DNA from: Ruicaihuangia caeni
GTDB lineage: Bacteria; Actinomycetota; Actinomycetes; Actinomycetales; Microbacteriaceae
NCBI RefSeq assembly: GCF_029952955.1
Contig: NZ_JASATX010000001.1
Span: 620,001-684,000 of the forward strand
Reading direction: 5' to 3'
DNA length: 64,000 nucleotides
In this document: one piece after another, positions 1 through 7,564 of the stretch
How positions within the stretch are numbered: the stretch's first letter is position 1
Layout: the number at the start of each line of letters is the position of its first letter
The notes under the pieces: generated by a model
Told to the model about the DNA's origin: nothing
What the model saw: the letters and a program-made list of their open reading frames with translations, nothing else
The model's database searches: none
Made by a program: the position numbers and the translations under genes

Positions 1-473
1 GCACGGTGTACCGGTACTTCCCGGATCGCATCGCTGTGCTGCAGGCGCTGTCGCAGCGCAACCATGACAGGCTGCTCGCGCGTCTCGACGCTGTGCTCGC
101 CGATGAAGGCCACGGCGACTGGGACGAAGCGCTCACGGCGGTGTTCGACGCCCTCGCCGACGCGTTCCGCACCGAGCCGAGTTTCGCATCGCTGCGCGTG
201 GGCGACGTGCTCGATCTGCGCCCGCCCGCCCATGACGCGACCGCCTACGACCGCATCGCCGACGAGACGCTCGACCGCATCGCCTCATCGTTCGGACTGA
301 CGATCAGCGACGATGCGCGCTTTGACTTCCACGTGTGCCTCGCTCTGGCCGATGCCCTGCTCGGTCGTGCGTTCGCACGCGACCCGAAGGGCGACAAGCG
401 GCACCTCGAGGCTGGACGCACGCTGATGTCAGCGGCGATGCAGCGGCATCTCGGCGGGTCTGTCAAGCGCTGA
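1..473 (+). CDS. TetR-family transcriptional regulator, C-terminal part (5' truncated by window)
   Basis: The first readable residues, TVYRYFPDR, match the end of the TetR N-terminal helix-turn-helix, where a Tyr-Arg-Tyr-Phe block in the recognition helix leads into the ligand-binding domain. Roughly the first 40-50 residues lie before the window, so no start can be given. The remaining ~155 residues are helical and rich in Ala, Asp and Arg, as expected of a TetR C-terminal ligand-binding and dimerisation domain. The stop is at 471-473. The ligand and targets cannot be read from the sequence. The next gene downstream is convergent, so the regulated gene is probably upstream of the window. Confidence 0.8.
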   Translation, partial: TVYRYFPDRIAVLQALSQRNHDRLLARLDAVLADEGHGDWDEALTAVFDALADAFRTEPSFASLRVGDVLDLRPPAHDATAYDRIADETLDRIASSFGLTISDDARFDFHVCLALADALLGRAFARDPKGDKRHLEAGRTLMSAAMQRHLGGSVKR

Positions 474-510
474 ACCCGGTCGACGGCTCGCTCGGTGAGC
501 GGTTGCTGAA

Positions 511-1278
511 TCACCCTTGCCCGGGACTCGGCCGACCATCCTCCTCAGAGGGTGAGTCGCTGCTTGTCGCAGTGTCGGCATCCGCCTGGCCCACCGGCTT
601 GCTTTCGCCGGTGACGGGGTCGACCACCACGAGCATGTGCCGGTTCGCACTTCGGGAGAGCGCCCGCTTCACGAGCAGGACGACGACGAAGAAGACGATC
701 AGGATGCCGGCGAGCACATAGCCCGCGAAGTGCAGCTGCTTCGAGATCAGCTCGCGCGTCACGTTCCCGGCGGTGGCGCCCACCGTGACGTACACGAACG
801 CCCACAGCACGCACGCGGGCGTCGTCCACGCCATGAAACGCCGGTATCGCATGGTGCTCATGCCGACCGTGAGCGGGATGAGCGAGTGCAGCACCGGGAG
901 GAACCGCGAGATGAACACCGCGATGCCGCCGCGACGGTCGAGATACTGCTGGGCGCGCACCCAGTTCGACTCGCCGATTCGACGGCCGAGCCTGCTGCGG
1001 CGGATCCAGGGGCCGAAGTAACGGCCCAGTGCGAATCCGACGCTCTCCCCGATGAGCGCCCCCACGATCACCGCCAGCATGAGCGCGACATACATCACAG
1101 GGTTGACCAGGGGGTTCTCGGTCGCGAGCGCTGCGACGACCACGATCGAGTCGCCGGGCACGATGAGCCCGATGAGCACCGACGTCTCGAGCATGATGCC
1201 GACCCCCGCCAGCACGACGCGCAGCACCGGATCGACACTGTCGACGAGCTGCAGCAGCCACGAGAGGGCGTCGTTCAC
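511..1278 (-). CDS. DedA-family membrane protein
   Basis: This 255-residue polytopic protein belongs to the DedA/SNARE-associated Golgi protein family. Family members in other bacteria act in membrane lipid homeostasis, including undecaprenyl-phosphate or phospholipid translocation. The family pattern is visible: Glu31 followed by Pro41-Gly42-Asp43 in the first hydrophobic re-entrant region, Arg125 in FISRFLP, then Pro135 and Gly139 in the second. About four or five hydrophobic segments are seen, and the C-terminal ~45 residues are a polar Ser/Asp/Glu-rich cytoplasmic tail. The GTG start at 1278 is chosen because a TAGGCT hexamer lies exactly 6 bases upstream, implying a leaderless mRNA. It converges with the TetR gene. 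The substrate is not deducible. Confidence 0.88.
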   Translation of the reverse strand: MNDALSWLLQLVDSVDPVLRVVLAGVGIMLETSVLIGLIVPGDSIVVVAALATENPLVNPVMYVALMLAVIVGALIGESVGFALGRYFGPWIRRSRLGRRIGESNWVRAQQYLDRRGGIAVFISRFLPVLHSLIPLTVGMSTMRYRRFMAWTTPACVLWAFVYVTVGATAGNVTRELISKQLHFAGYVLAGILIVFFVVVLLVKRALSRSANRHMLVVVDPVTGESKPVGQADADTATSSDSPSEEDGRPSPGQG

Positions 1279-1284
1279 GCCACG

Positions 1285-1290
1285 AGCCTA
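1285..1290 (-). promoter_or_regulatory. Predicted -10 element, leaderless dedA transcript
   Basis: TAGGCT on the minus strand is separated from the GTG start at 1278 by exactly six bases (CGTGGC). This spacing puts the transcription start on the start codon. The same arrangement recurs at many genes in this window. Confidence 0.6.
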
Positions 1291-1721
1291 GCGGCGGCAT
1301 CCGAGCGGGTCACAGAGCCGATTTCGCGCCAGAACCAGCGCGGGCCGCCAGTTGAGTCCTTCTCAGGTAACAGTGCTGTAACGTCTTGAACCCTGCTCAC
1401 TACCGGTAGAACGAGCTGTTCTGCCGCAGAATCATGCGGAATCCGGCAGAGTTCGCTCCGATCCGGCAGGACTAGAGGCCGCTCGAACGGCTTGCTACGG
1501 TGGTTGCGCTCCGGGCGCGGACCAGAGGTTCGCGGTGAGGAGCACCCGCCCCAGGCCGCGACCGGTGCCACCGCGCCGTGCGTATGGTCGGGAACAGCGC
1601 GGGCTCGCTACCGAATGCGCGCCCTAGACGCACTGCCTGTTGCTCTTCCGGGCTGGTGCGCCGCAGTCCTGACCCGGACCGCCGACTCAGCACCGACGCC
1701 GTCGCGTCGGTACGGAGCATT
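1291..1721. other. Gene-free divergent region upstream of the glycine betaine operon
   Basis: About 430 bases carry no supportable gene. A reading frame open from 1578 into the ATPase gene looks unlike any ABC ATPase N-terminus and is taken as untranslated. Possible plus-strand -10 hexamers include TACGGT near 1496-1501, but no convincing -35 is seen. I looked for a c-di-AMP (ydaO) riboswitch, which regulates some osmolyte genes elsewhere, and saw no recognisable core. GGAG at 1714-1717 is the likely ribosome binding site for the next gene. Confidence 0.4.
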
Positions 1722-3017
1722 GTGACCGAAGACATCGCCCTGAAAGCAGATGGTCTCTACAAAGTGTTCGGGCGCCGCCCGAAGGATGCCGTCGAGCAGC
1801 TTCGCCGTGGAGTAGCCCGCGACGAGCTGCGCGACGTGACCGCCGCCGTCATCGACGCCGGCTTCGAGGTTCGCCGCGGAGAGATCTTCGTCGTGATGGG
1901 ACTGTCGGGTTCCGGCAAGTCCACGCTCATCAGGATGCTCAACGGGCTGCTCGAACCGACCGAGGGCAGCGTGACGATCGCCGGAGAGCGCGTCACCGGC
2001 GCTACCGGCGCCGAACTGCGCGGCATCCGGCGCAAGCGCGTCTCGATGGTGTTCCAGCACTTCGCGCTGCTGCCGCACCGCACCGTGCTCGACAATGTGG
2101 CGTACGGGCTGGAGATCCAGGGGATCGGCAGGCCGGAGCGTCACGAGCGAGCTCGGCAGATCATCGAGCTCGTCGGGCTGGCCGGCTGGGAGCAGAAGCT
2201 GCCGTCGCAGCTCTCGGGCGGAATGCAGCAGCGCGTCGGGCTCGCCCGCGCCCTCGCCGCGGACACCGACGTGCTGCTCATGGACGAGGCGTTCAGCGCT
2301 CTTGACCCGCTCATCCGTCGAGAGATGCAGGAGCAGCTCGTCGAGTTGCAGAGCCAGCTCGGCAAGACGATCGTGTTCATCACTCACGACCTGAACGAGG
2401 CGATGTTCCTCGGTGACCGGATCGCCGTCATGCGCGCGGGCCGGATCGTGCAGATCGGCACACCCGAGGAGATCCTCACCGATCCGGCCAACGACTACGT
2501 CGCGCAATTCGTGCAAGACGTCGACCGGTCGCGCGTGCTGACCGCCGCCAGCGCCATGGAGCCGCCGAGGTCGGTGGTGCCGGTCACGGCCGGCCCCCGA
2601 GTGGCCTTGAAGACCATGCGCGATCTGCAGACCTCAGCCGCCTTCGTGATCGGGCGAGACCGAGCGCTTCGGGGCGTTGTGCGCGATCGCGATGCCATGC
2701 GACTGGTCCGCCGCGGTTCGAGCGATCTGGCCTCGATCATCACCGATGACTACGCGGTCGTCACGCAGGATGCCGCGCTGAACACGCTGCTCGAACCCTC
2801 CGTCGAGAGCGCTCTGCCCGTCGCCGTGGTCGACGAGCGGAACCGTCTTGTCGGGGTCGTGCCCCGAGTGACGCTGCTCGCTGCGCTCGGCAATGTGTCG
2901 AGCAACACCAGCGAGATCCCCGCTGTGGAGCCTCCGCCCACGGTGCCGGTCGACACGATCGACGCGGTGCTCGCCACCGACCAACAGGGTGACGACAGGA
3001 AGGGGGTGCTCGCATGA
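1722..3017 (+). CDS. proV: Glycine betaine/proline betaine ABC transporter ATP-binding protein with CBS domains
   Basis: This is the ATPase subunit of a type-I osmoprotectant importer (OpuAA/ProV). The 431-residue product has the Walker A motif GLSGSGKST at 60-68, the signature LSGGMQQ near 164-170 and Walker B LLMDEAFSALD near 185-195. A C-terminal region of about 150 residues resembles a tandem CBS pair, the module that senses ionic strength or nucleotides in this family. The GTG at 1722 is chosen because GGAG lies 4 bases upstream and the protein begins at the normal position before the nucleotide-binding fold. The stop overlaps the permease ATG by 4 bases (ATGA), so the two genes are translationally coupled. 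An in-frame extension back to 1578 is unlikely to be translated. Confidence 0.93.
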   Translation: MTEDIALKADGLYKVFGRRPKDAVEQLRRGVARDELRDVTAAVIDAGFEVRRGEIFVVMGLSGSGKSTLIRMLNGLLEPTEGSVTIAGERVTGATGAELRGIRRKRVSMVFQHFALLPHRTVLDNVAYGLEIQGIGRPERHERARQIIELVGLAGWEQKLPSQLSGGMQQRVGLARALAADTDVLLMDEAFSALDPLIRREMQEQLVELQSQLGKTIVFITHDLNEAMFLGDRIAVMRAGRIVQIGTPEEILTDPANDYVAQFVQDVDRSRVLTAASAMEPPRSVVPVTAGPRVALKTMRDLQTSAAFVIGRDRALRGVVRDRDAMRLVRRGSSDLASIITDDYAVVTQDAALNTLLEPSVESALPVAVVDERNRLVGVVPRVTLLAALGNVSSNTSEIPAVEPPPTVPVDTIDAVLATDQQGDDRKGVLA

Positions 3018-3997
3018 GCGACCTGAGGATTCCCCTCGGCGAATGGGTCGAGACGATCGTGCGCGGCATCATCGCCGCCGTCCCCGGCATCTTCGACGGC
3101 ATCCGCACCGGCTTCCTCGCGTTTTACGAGGGGCTGGATTGGCTGCTCACGACGCCCCCCTTCTGGGTCGTGATCGCGGTGTTCGTGCTGATCGCCCTGG
3201 CCGTGAAGGGCTGGAAGTTCGCGCTCGGCACAGCGGTCGGCTTCATGCTGATCGTCGCCGTCGACCAGTGGACCACCGCAATGGAATCGCTGGCGCTCGT
3301 CGTCGTGGCCGGTGTCATCGCTGTCGCGCTGGCGATCCCGCTCGGCATCCTTGCGGCGAAGTCGGATGTCGCCTCGCGCATCATCCGCCCGGTGCTCGAC
3401 TTCATGCAGACCATGCCCGCCTTCGTGTACCTCATTCCGGCGCTCATCCTCTTCCGGGTGGGCGTCACACCGGGCATCGTGGCGACGATCATCTTCGCGC
3501 TCGCGCCTGGAGTGCGGCTCACCGAGCTCGGCATCCGCAGGGTCGACAGCGAGGTGGTCGAGGCCGGGCAGGCGTTCGGCTCGTCGCCAGGGCGCATCCT
3601 GCGTCAGATCCAGCTGCCGCTTGCGATGCCGACCATCATGGCCGGCGTCAACCAGGTGATCATGCTGGCGCTGTCGATGGTCGTCATCGCCGGCATGGTC
3701 GGCGCCGGCGGACTCGGCGGTCAGATCGTCGCGAGCCTCAACCGCATCGACATCGCGCTCGGCTTCGAAGCGGGCCTCTCCGTCGTGATTCTCGCCATCT
3801 TCCTGGACCGGCTCACCGCGGCGCTCGGCGCCAACCAGACCGTGCTCGGCAAGCTCATCGATGCGGCCGCGAAGCGTCGCCGCGCCGAGCGGGCAGGTGG
3901 CTCGGCGCCCGCTGACCGCGTGGTGGACGGCGAAGCGCCAGTCGACGAGGTCGAGGTCGCGACCGCCTCGCCGCGGCGCGCCCCCACCGCCTTTTGA
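3014..3997 (+). CDS. proW: Glycine betaine ABC transporter permease
   Basis: This is the inner-membrane permease (ProW/OpuAB type) of the same importer, 327 residues long. It has several hydrophobic segments between about residues 45 and 260. An EAA-type cytoplasmic loop, EAGQAFGSSPGRIL, lies near residue 181 and is where the ATPase docks. The binding-protein-dependent transport motif GAGGLGGQIV follows. The C-terminal ~45 residues are polar and Ala/Glu/Asp-rich. The ATG overlaps the ATPase stop codon. The binding-protein gene follows after ~97 bases, so substrate specificity rests on the operon. Confidence 0.93.
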   Translation: MSDLRIPLGEWVETIVRGIIAAVPGIFDGIRTGFLAFYEGLDWLLTTPPFWVVIAVFVLIALAVKGWKFALGTAVGFMLIVAVDQWTTAMESLALVVVAGVIAVALAIPLGILAAKSDVASRIIRPVLDFMQTMPAFVYLIPALILFRVGVTPGIVATIIFALAPGVRLTELGIRRVDSEVVEAGQAFGSSPGRILRQIQLPLAMPTIMAGVNQVIMLALSMVVIAGMVGAGGLGGQIVASLNRIDIALGFEAGLSVVILAIFLDRLTAALGANQTVLGKLIDAAAKRRRAERAGGSAPADRVVDGEAPVDEVEVATASPRRAPTAF

Positions 3998-4002
3998 ACT
4001 CG

Positions 4003-4020
4003 CGGATGCCTCGGCATCCG
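4003..4020. repeat. Small intergenic palindrome, GGATGCC type
   Basis: CGGATGCC and its reverse complement GGCATCCG are separated by two bases, just after the permease stop. The arms match those of a second intergenic palindrome at 19635-19654. It could form a short hairpin that sets mRNA processing between permease and binding protein, or be one instance of a word that is common across the window. Confidence 0.45.
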
Positions 4021-4094
4021 TGAACCGTGTGCGCAGAGATCCTGCGTGCCGACCGTCACCAAAGCCGTCTCCTGACGGCCAGAAAGGACGACCC

Positions 4095-4997
4095 ATGAAG
4101 AAGCGCATGACGTCGCTCATCGCAGCGGGAGCCATCACGGCGCTCGCACTGACCGGCTGCAGCAGCAGCGGCACCGGAACCGAACCCGGTGCGGACAGCC
4201 AGACAGGCGACAAGACCGACATCACGATCGCCGTGTTCAACGGCTGGGACGAGGGCATCGCCGTCTCCGAGCTCTGGAAGGCGATCCTCACCGAGCAGGG
4301 CTATGACGTCACGCTCGAATACGCCGACCCGGCGCCGGTGTTCGTCGGACTCTCGGAGGGCGACTACGACGCGACGTTCGACGTCTGGCTGCCCGAGACC
4401 CACGCCAGCTACCTCGAGGAGTACGGCGACAAGATCGCCGATCTCGGCGCCTGGAACAACGAGTCCAAGCTGACCCTCGCGGTCAACGAGGACGCGCCGA
4501 TCGACTCGCTCGCCGAGTTGGCGGAGCACGCAGACGAGTTCGGCAACCGCATCATCGGCATCGAGCCGGGTGCGGGCCTCACCAAGGCCACCGAAGAGCG
4601 GGTCATTCCCGGGTACGGGCTCGAGGGCATGGAGTACATGACCTCGTCGACCGCTGCGATGCTCACGGAGCTCGAGACCGCCATTGCGAACGGCGAGAAC
4701 ATCGTCGTCACGCTGTGGGAGCCGCACTGGGCGTACGGGGCGTTCCCCATCCGCAACCTCGAGGACCCGGAAGGCACACTCGCCACGGTGGAGAGCATCC
4801 ACACCTACGGCAAGGCCGGCTTCGCGGACGACTTCCCGCAGCTCGCCGAGTGGCTCGCCGACTTCGAGATGGACCTCGACACGCTGTACTCGCTCGAGAA
4901 GGCGATGTTCGTCGACTACGACGGCAGCGACTTCGGTCCCATCGTCGAGCAGTGGATCGCCGACAACCAGGAGTACGTCGACAGCCTCACGAGCTGA
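4095..4997 (+). CDS. proX: Glycine betaine-binding lipoprotein
   Basis: This is the substrate-binding component (OpuAC type) of the importer, 300 residues. The start at 4095 gives a classic lipoprotein signal: basic MKKR, a hydrophobic core and the lipobox ALTGC with Cys22. It should therefore be acylated and tethered outside the membrane. The mature part starts with a Ser/Gly linker, then a periplasmic-binding fold with many aromatic residues (W, Y, F) of the kind that form the aromatic cage for quaternary ammonium ligands. AAAGGA at 4083-4088 is a good ribosome binding site. A strong hairpin terminator follows the gene. Betaine is the likely substrate by family; choline or proline betaine remain possible. 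Confidence 0.92.
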   Translation: MKKRMTSLIAAGAITALALTGCSSSGTGTEPGADSQTGDKTDITIAVFNGWDEGIAVSELWKAILTEQGYDVTLEYADPAPVFVGLSEGDYDATFDVWLPETHASYLEEYGDKIADLGAWNNESKLTLAVNEDAPIDSLAELAEHADEFGNRIIGIEPGAGLTKATEERVIPGYGLEGMEYMTSSTAAMLTELETAIANGENIVVTLWEPHWAYGAFPIRNLEDPEGTLATVESIHTYGKAGFADDFPQLAEWLADFEMDLDTLYSLEKAMFVDYDGSDFGPIVEQWIADNQEYVDSLTS

Positions 4998-5021
4998 CGT
5001 CTCGAACCACACCGAGATCAA

Positions 5022-5054
5022 CGGTGGCCGGGCCCGCGAGGTGCCCGGCCACCG
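5022..5054 (+). terminator. Hairpin terminator after betaine transporter operon
   Basis: A perfect 12-bp GC-rich inverted repeat (CGGTGGCCGGGC at 5022-5033, its complement at 5043-5054) with a 9-base loop sits 25 bases after the stop. No U-run follows, as is usual for actinobacterial intrinsic terminators. Confidence 0.7.
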
Positions 5055-5108
5055 CTGTCGGGGACGGGTTCACAGCGGCCTCAAGCGGGCTCGCGCGCAT
5101 CGTCGCGG

Positions 5109-5154
5109 CAGCGGTCTCTGCTGCAGCGATCGCTCCTCCAGCGGTCTCTACTGC
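5109..5154. repeat. Direct repeat at the end of pabC
   Basis: CAGCGGTCTCTGCTGC (5109-5124) recurs 30 bases on as CAGCGGTCTCTACTGC (5139-5154), with one mismatch. The repeat period is a multiple of three. The mismatch creates the minus-strand TAG stop of pabC, while the distal copy reads CAG in the same frame. Confidence 0.6.
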
Positions 5155-6044
5155 GGCGGTCGGCGCAGCGGACGACGCAACGAGCCGAGGGCCGCGCGCC
5201 ACGCCTCGAGGCGCCCGGGCTGTTCGGCTGAGCGAGGTCCGTCTTGCCACTCGGTCACGATGCGCAGACCGTGCAGCGCATTGAGCGTCCAGATCTCCAG
5301 CCCGTCGAGTTCCTCGGGCGACGCGAGTTCCTCGCGCACCTCCGCCCCCCGCGCGGCCGCGACGGTGCGCAGCACTCGGGCCGTGACGCTGGCGACGCGC
5401 GGCAGTCGCTGGTCGGGGAACACCATGGCGTCGCCGCGCCACCACATCACCGCGCTGGTGGCGCCGTCGATCACGGCGCCGGTTGACGCGTCGGTGAACA
5501 TCGCCTCGTCCGCGCCGCTGGCACGCACTGCCGCGTTCGCCGCTGCCAACCGACCGATGTCCGGGCCCTTGACAGTCGGTGCCATCCTCGGGTCGGCTCC
5601 GCTCCATGTGCTCAGCACGACGCTGCGTCGCAGCTCTGGTGCGGGTCGCAGGCGCCATCGGAGTCGGAGGTCGGCCACCGACACCGACACCGGCGTCGCC
5701 GCGGCATCTTCGACAGCATCCGCGCCGGGGCCGATCGAGCGGGCGACGAGTTCAACGCGTGGAAACCATTGCTCCTGCTCAGGAATCGACTCGAGCAGCG
5801 CGTCGAAGAAGGCATCGACGTCGAGCGCAGGCTCCTCCGAACCGTGCGGCGGGTGGCCCGGTTCGACCGCATCGACGACGTTCGCCACAGCGGTGGAGAA
5901 GCGCTCGCGGTGCAGTTCGACCGCCAGCGCTGCCCCTTCGGTGACCAACCAGGAGTCGGCTGCCAGCAACGGCAGCTCGCGGTGCGGCGCGGAGCGGAAC
6001 CCGTCACCGGTCCACTCGAAGAGGTCGTGCTCCGGCGCGCTCAT
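5148..6044 (-). CDS. pabC: Class IV aminotransferase, probable aminodeoxychorismate lyase
   Basis: This 298-residue PLP-fold protein belongs to the class IV aminotransferase/4-amino-4-deoxychorismate lyase family. It lies divergent from pabB, so the likely role is release of p-aminobenzoate from aminodeoxychorismate for folate synthesis. TVKGPD probably carries the PLP lysine. A later motif, IDGATSAVMW, sits where the family usually has an E-G-x-x-S-N segment, with Asp replacing the usual Glu. The ATG at 6044 is chosen over one at 6068 because TACGCT lies exactly 6 bases upstream (leaderless) and because it avoids overlap with pabB. A branched-chain or D-amino-acid transaminase role is possible but less supported by the neighbour. 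Confidence 0.78.
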   Translation of the reverse strand: MSAPEHDLFEWTGDGFRSAPHRELPLLAADSWLVTEGAALAVELHRERFSTAVANVVDAVEPGHPPHGSEEPALDVDAFFDALLESIPEQEQWFPRVELVARSIGPGADAVEDAAATPVSVSVADLRLRWRLRPAPELRRSVVLSTWSGADPRMAPTVKGPDIGRLAAANAAVRASGADEAMFTDASTGAVIDGATSAVMWWRGDAMVFPDQRLPRVASVTARVLRTVAAARGAEVREELASPEELDGLEIWTLNALHGLRIVTEWQDGPRSAEQPGRLEAWRAALGSLRRPLRRPPQ

Positions 6045-6049
6045 AGTCT
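6044..6049 (+). promoter_or_regulatory. Predicted -10 element for leaderless pabB
   Basis: TAGTCT lies six bases before the pabB ATG at 6056. It overlaps the start codon of the divergent pabC gene. Confidence 0.65.
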
Positions 6050-6050
6050 T

Positions 6051-6056
6051 AGCGTA
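6051..6056 (-). promoter_or_regulatory. Predicted -10 element for leaderless pabC
   Basis: On the minus strand TACGCT lies six bases before the pabC ATG at 6044. Its first base pairs with the A of the pabB ATG, so the two promoters interlock. Confidence 0.65.
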
Positions 6057-7483
6057 TGCGTCCGCCACTGCTCGCCTGGGAGGTCACCGGCGGCATCGAC
6101 TCCGCCGCGCTCTTCGAGGCCATCGCGGAGGCGCACGACGACGTGTTCTGGCTGGACAGCGGCCCGGATGCCGCGGTTGGGCGAAGTGTGCTCGGCTGGT
6201 CTGCTGACCGGTATGTGAGCACTGAGCCGAACGCCAGCGACTTCGCGGCGCTTCGGGAGCGGTTACGACGGGTGCCTCGCGCCGAGGACGGCAGCGCGGA
6301 CGTGAACGAGTCGCCGCGCGGTTCCTCGCTCGCGGCCGTTGGTCGCGACGACACGGCGTTGCACGTGCCGGGTCTGCCGCTCGGCTGGGTGGGGTGGCTC
6401 GGTTATGAGCTGCGGGCCGTGACGACGGGGGAGCGGCAGCGCCATGCGCTCCGGCATCCGCCCCTCGCCCTGCTCTGGGTCGACCGCGCTGTCGTCGTCG
6501 ATCATGAGTCCGGCCGCGTCTGGCTCGTCGCGATCGGGCACGAGTGGGATGCCGAGCTGGCGCAGTGGCGAGCCCAGACGCTCGAGCACATCGAGACTTC
6601 GCGCTCGAAGGCCCGCGCCGGGCCACCGGTGCCGACGCGCACGTCTTCCCGCCCGCTGGTTCGGTGGCGGCATTCGGATGCCGAGTACCTCGACCTCATC
6701 GAGCAGTGCCGCGCCGCGATCCGCGCCGGCGACGCGTACCTGCTGTGCCTCACCAATGAGGCGACGGTCGACGGGCATTTCGACGCGGTCGCCAGGTATC
6801 TCGCGGTGCGCCGGGCCAGCCCCGCGCACCACGGAGGGTTCGTCCGGATCGGAGGCGTCTCGTTGCTCAGCGCGTCGCCGGAGCAGTTCCTGCTCGTCAC
6901 CCCCGACGGCTCGGTCGAGACGCACCCGATCAAGGGAACGCGTCGTCGAGGCGCCACGGCGCTCGAAGACGAGCGGCTGCATCGCGAGCTTCGCGACAGC
7001 GAGAAGGAGCGCGCCGAGAACCTCATGATCGTCGATCTGATGCGCAACGATCTGCAGCGCGTGTGCCGCGTCGGTTCGGTCGCGGTGCCACGGCTGCTCG
7101 CGATCGAGAGCTATGCGCAGGTGCACCAGCTCGTCAGCCGCGTGCGCGGATGCCTCGCGGAAGGCCTCGATGTCATCGATGTCGTCATGGCGTGCCTGCC
7201 CGGCGGATCGATGACGGGCGCACCCAAGCTCAGCGCCACCCGCATCATCGACCGGCTCGAGGACGGGCCGCGCGGCATCTACTCCGGAGCGTTCGGCTAC
7301 CTCGGCGCCGATGGAAGCGCCGACCTCGCCATGGTGATCCGCTCCATCGTGATCGATGGAGCCGGTGCAACGGTGGGCGCAGGAGGCGGCATCACAGCGC
7401 TCTCGGATGCCGCGGCCGAGCTCGAAGAGGTGAAGCTGAAGGCGGCGCCGCTGCTCGCGAGCCTCGGTGCCGCTCGACACTAA
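6056..7483 (+). CDS. pabB: Aminodeoxychorismate synthase component I
   Basis: This 475-residue chorismate-binding enzyme aminates chorismate to 4-amino-4-deoxychorismate, using ammonia from a PabA glutaminase. It has the PIKGT motif (291-295) that distinguishes PabB-type enzymes with a catalytic lysine. It also carries the C-terminal chorismate-binding signatures LMRNDL, GSMTGAPK and GIYSGAFGY. The first ~200 residues form the more variable N-terminal domain. No pabA glutaminase is adjacent. The ATG at 6056 follows TAGTCT by six bases, consistent with a leaderless mRNA. The gene is divergent from pabC. Anthranilate synthase component I (trpE) is the main alternative, but the PIKGT motif and partner gene favour PabB. 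Confidence 0.88.
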   Translation: MRPPLLAWEVTGGIDSAALFEAIAEAHDDVFWLDSGPDAAVGRSVLGWSADRYVSTEPNASDFAALRERLRRVPRAEDGSADVNESPRGSSLAAVGRDDTALHVPGLPLGWVGWLGYELRAVTTGERQRHALRHPPLALLWVDRAVVVDHESGRVWLVAIGHEWDAELAQWRAQTLEHIETSRSKARAGPPVPTRTSSRPLVRWRHSDAEYLDLIEQCRAAIRAGDAYLLCLTNEATVDGHFDAVARYLAVRRASPAHHGGFVRIGGVSLLSASPEQFLLVTPDGSVETHPIKGTRRRGATALEDERLHRELRDSEKERAENLMIVDLMRNDLQRVCRVGSVAVPRLLAIESYAQVHQLVSRVRGCLAEGLDVIDVVMACLPGGSMTGAPKLSATRIIDRLEDGPRGIYSGAFGYLGADGSADLAMVIRSIVIDGAGATVGAGGGITALSDAAAELEEVKLKAAPLLASLGAARH

Positions 7484-7564
7484 GCTTGTCTGTCGGGCTT
7501 GCTCGCGGCATCCGCGATCGCTGCGCCCACGCTGAGGTCCGAGTCTCGGGCCCGAGGTCTTGCG

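Noticed and set aside
1291-1721. c-di-AMP or other riboswitch upstream of the betaine transporter
   Set aside because: No conserved riboswitch core could be recognised by eye; a covariance-model search would be needed.
2750-4291. 513-codon minus-strand frame over the betaine operon
   Set aside because: Antisense to proV, proW and proX; shadow frame with no motif.
7484-7564. T-box leader of leuS
   Set aside because: The leader is too short and lacks the T-box sequence; only a plausible -10 was seen.
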